A DNA stretch of 64,000 nt from Deltaproteobacteria bacterium (GTDB lineage: Bacteria > Myxococcota_A > UBA9160 > UBA6930), in NCBI GenBank assembly GCA_029261795.1, contig JAJDAP010000026.1:1-64000 (forward strand), in the 5' to 3' direction. Below, one piece after another: positions 63,171 through 64,000 of the stretch. The notes under the pieces were generated by a model. It ran no database searches and was not told where the DNA came from. It worked only from the letters and a program-made list of their open reading frames with translations. The position numbers were made by a program, and so were the translations under genes. How positions within the stretch are numbered: position 1 is the first letter of the stretch; each line of letters opens with the position of its first letter.

Positions 63171-64000
63171 CTAACTCATCAAATGAAGGACGTGACCGAG
63201 TTTCTCTTTCTTCGTCCGGAGATACTCGAAGTTCTTCTCGTTGGGTTCAATCTCGAGCGGCACACGCTCGACGATGGTCAGGCCGTAGCCCTCGACACCG
63301 GCGCGCTTGCCGGGGTTGTTCGTGATCATGCGCATCTTGCGTACGCCGAGATCGTGGAGGATCTGGGCGCCGACGCCGTAGTCGCGCTGGTCGGCGGCGA
63401 AACCGAGTCGCTCGTTCGCCTGCACGGTGTCGAGGCCTTCGGAATCCTGCAGGCCGTAGGCCTCGATCTTCGCCTTCAAGCCGATGCCGCGGCCCTCCTG
63501 GCGCATGTAGAGGATGATGCCTCGGCCCTCTTCCTCGATCATCTTCATCGCGGCATCGAGCTGCTCGCCACAATCGCAGCGCAGCGAGCCGAAGGCATCG
63601 CCGGTCAGGCATTCGCTATGGACCCGCACGAGCACCTCGTGCTCCTCGCTGATCTCGCCCTTCACCAGTGCCATGTGGTCGACGTGGTCGATCTGGTTCT
63701 CGTAGACGATCGCGCGGAAGTCGCCGCCGAACTGGGTGGGAAGCGTCGCCTCGCTTGCGGCGCGGACGAGCTTCTCCTTCTTGAGCCGGTACTCGATCAG
63801 GTCCGCAATGGTCACGATCTTCAGCGCGTGCGTGCGCGCGAACTCGACCAGGTCCGGCATGCGGGCCATGGTGCCATCGTCGTTCATCACTTCGCAGATC
63901 ACGCCCGCCGGCTTCAAGCCGGCCAGCCGCGCCAGATCGACGGAACCCTCGGTCTGTCCGGCGCGACGCAACACGCCGCCCTTGCGGGCGCGCAGCGGAA
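63171..64000 (-). CDS. ribBA: Bifunctional RibBA (DHBP synthase / GTP cyclohydrolase II), 5' end outside the window
   Basis: The visible part holds the end of the DHBP synthase domain ([44 protein letters not shown]) and the whole GTP cyclohydrolase II domain: zinc ligands in [34 protein letters not shown] and [23 protein letters not shown]. It makes two riboflavin precursors. The ORF-track ATG at 63974 is internal; the frame continues upstream with PLRARKGG past position 64000. Confidence 0.96.
   Translation of the reverse strand, partial: PLRARKGGVLRRAGQTEGSVDLARLAGLKPAGVICEVMNDDGTMARMPDLVEFARTHALKIVTIADLIEYRLKKEKLVRAASEATLPTQFGGDFRAIVYENQIDHVDHMALVKGEISEEHEVLVRVHSECLTGDAFGSLRCDCGEQLDAAMKMIEEEGRGIILYMRQEGRGIGLKAKIEAYGLQDSEGLDTVQANERLGFAADQRDYGVGAQILHDLGVRKMRMITNNPGKRAGVEGYGLTIVERVPLEIEPNEKNFEYLRTKKEKLGHVLHLMS

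Overview
The window is high-GC, densely coded Gram-negative chromosomal DNA. Several traits point to a deltaproteobacterial-grade lineage (Myxococcota, Desulfobacterota or Binatota-like): an IF-3 with a long Ala/Pro/Glu/Lys tail like Myxococcus Dsg, a receiver protein with a PATAN/DUF4388 domain, PEP-CTERM secreted proteins, an IHF-alpha gene downstream of pheT, a tungsten-type aldehyde oxidoreductase cluster and a UGA-encoded selenoprotein. The species cannot be named from sequence alone.

Layout. 1-517: a degraded REP-associated (Y1/HUH) transposase running off the left edge. 800-3292: two FtsX/LolC-like permeases without their ATPase. 3330-8536: an LLM-class oxidoreductase followed by an AorABC-type aldehyde:ferredoxin oxidoreductase operon with two MoaD/ThiS-like sulfur carriers. 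8567-10730: an SDR, a methyltransferase and a frameshifted cupin; the last two converge on an 89-bp near-perfect palindrome that supplies both C-termini. 10758-11447: a thyroid-hormone-deiodinase-family selenoprotein, read as two ORFs by the ORF track because its Sec codon is TGA. 11581-20934: PilZ protein, flotillin, GST, orphan ParA, PhyH oxygenase, GNAT, MFS and small unknowns.

20990-27854 is an accessory region. It holds four paralogous PEP-CTERM genes, a ~1.1-kb segment present twice at about 94-95% identity, small broken genes separated by repeated attC-like DNA, a secreted trypsin-like protease, and an intact tRNA-Pro(GGG) whose 3' 47 bp are duplicated 3.5 kb away. That duplication is the geometry of a tRNA-integrated islet, but no integrase is visible.

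27903-31583: SDR, ACMSD-like amidohydrolase, ExeA-like ATPase and a type IV pilin-like protein. 31611-39468 is a rearranged block. A two-component module (two related histidine kinases, a REC-HDOD protein and a truncated receiver) is bordered by remnants: an HDOD start, a PhyH start, and a PQQ-type sugar dehydrogenase fused tail-to-tail to the broken receiver.

39657-64000 is conserved housekeeping DNA on the minus strand: merR-like, ihfA, pheT, pheS, rplT, rpmI, infC, thrS, tRNA-Val, a secreted unknown, dnaE, guaA, guaB, a cyclic-nucleotide-binding/PATAN/REC-GAF signalling trio, miaB, a VWA-MoxR pair, and ribBA running off the right edge. A promoter-hairpin-terminator unit at about 60361-60545 looks like an unannotated small RNA.

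The strongest novelty candidates are the deiodinase-like selenoprotein with a well-placed SECIS-like hairpin, the palindrome that tags two convergent proteins, the tRNA-bounded islet with cassette-like repeats, and the candidate small RNA. Several frameshifts and abrupt junctions could be assembly errors and should be checked against reads.
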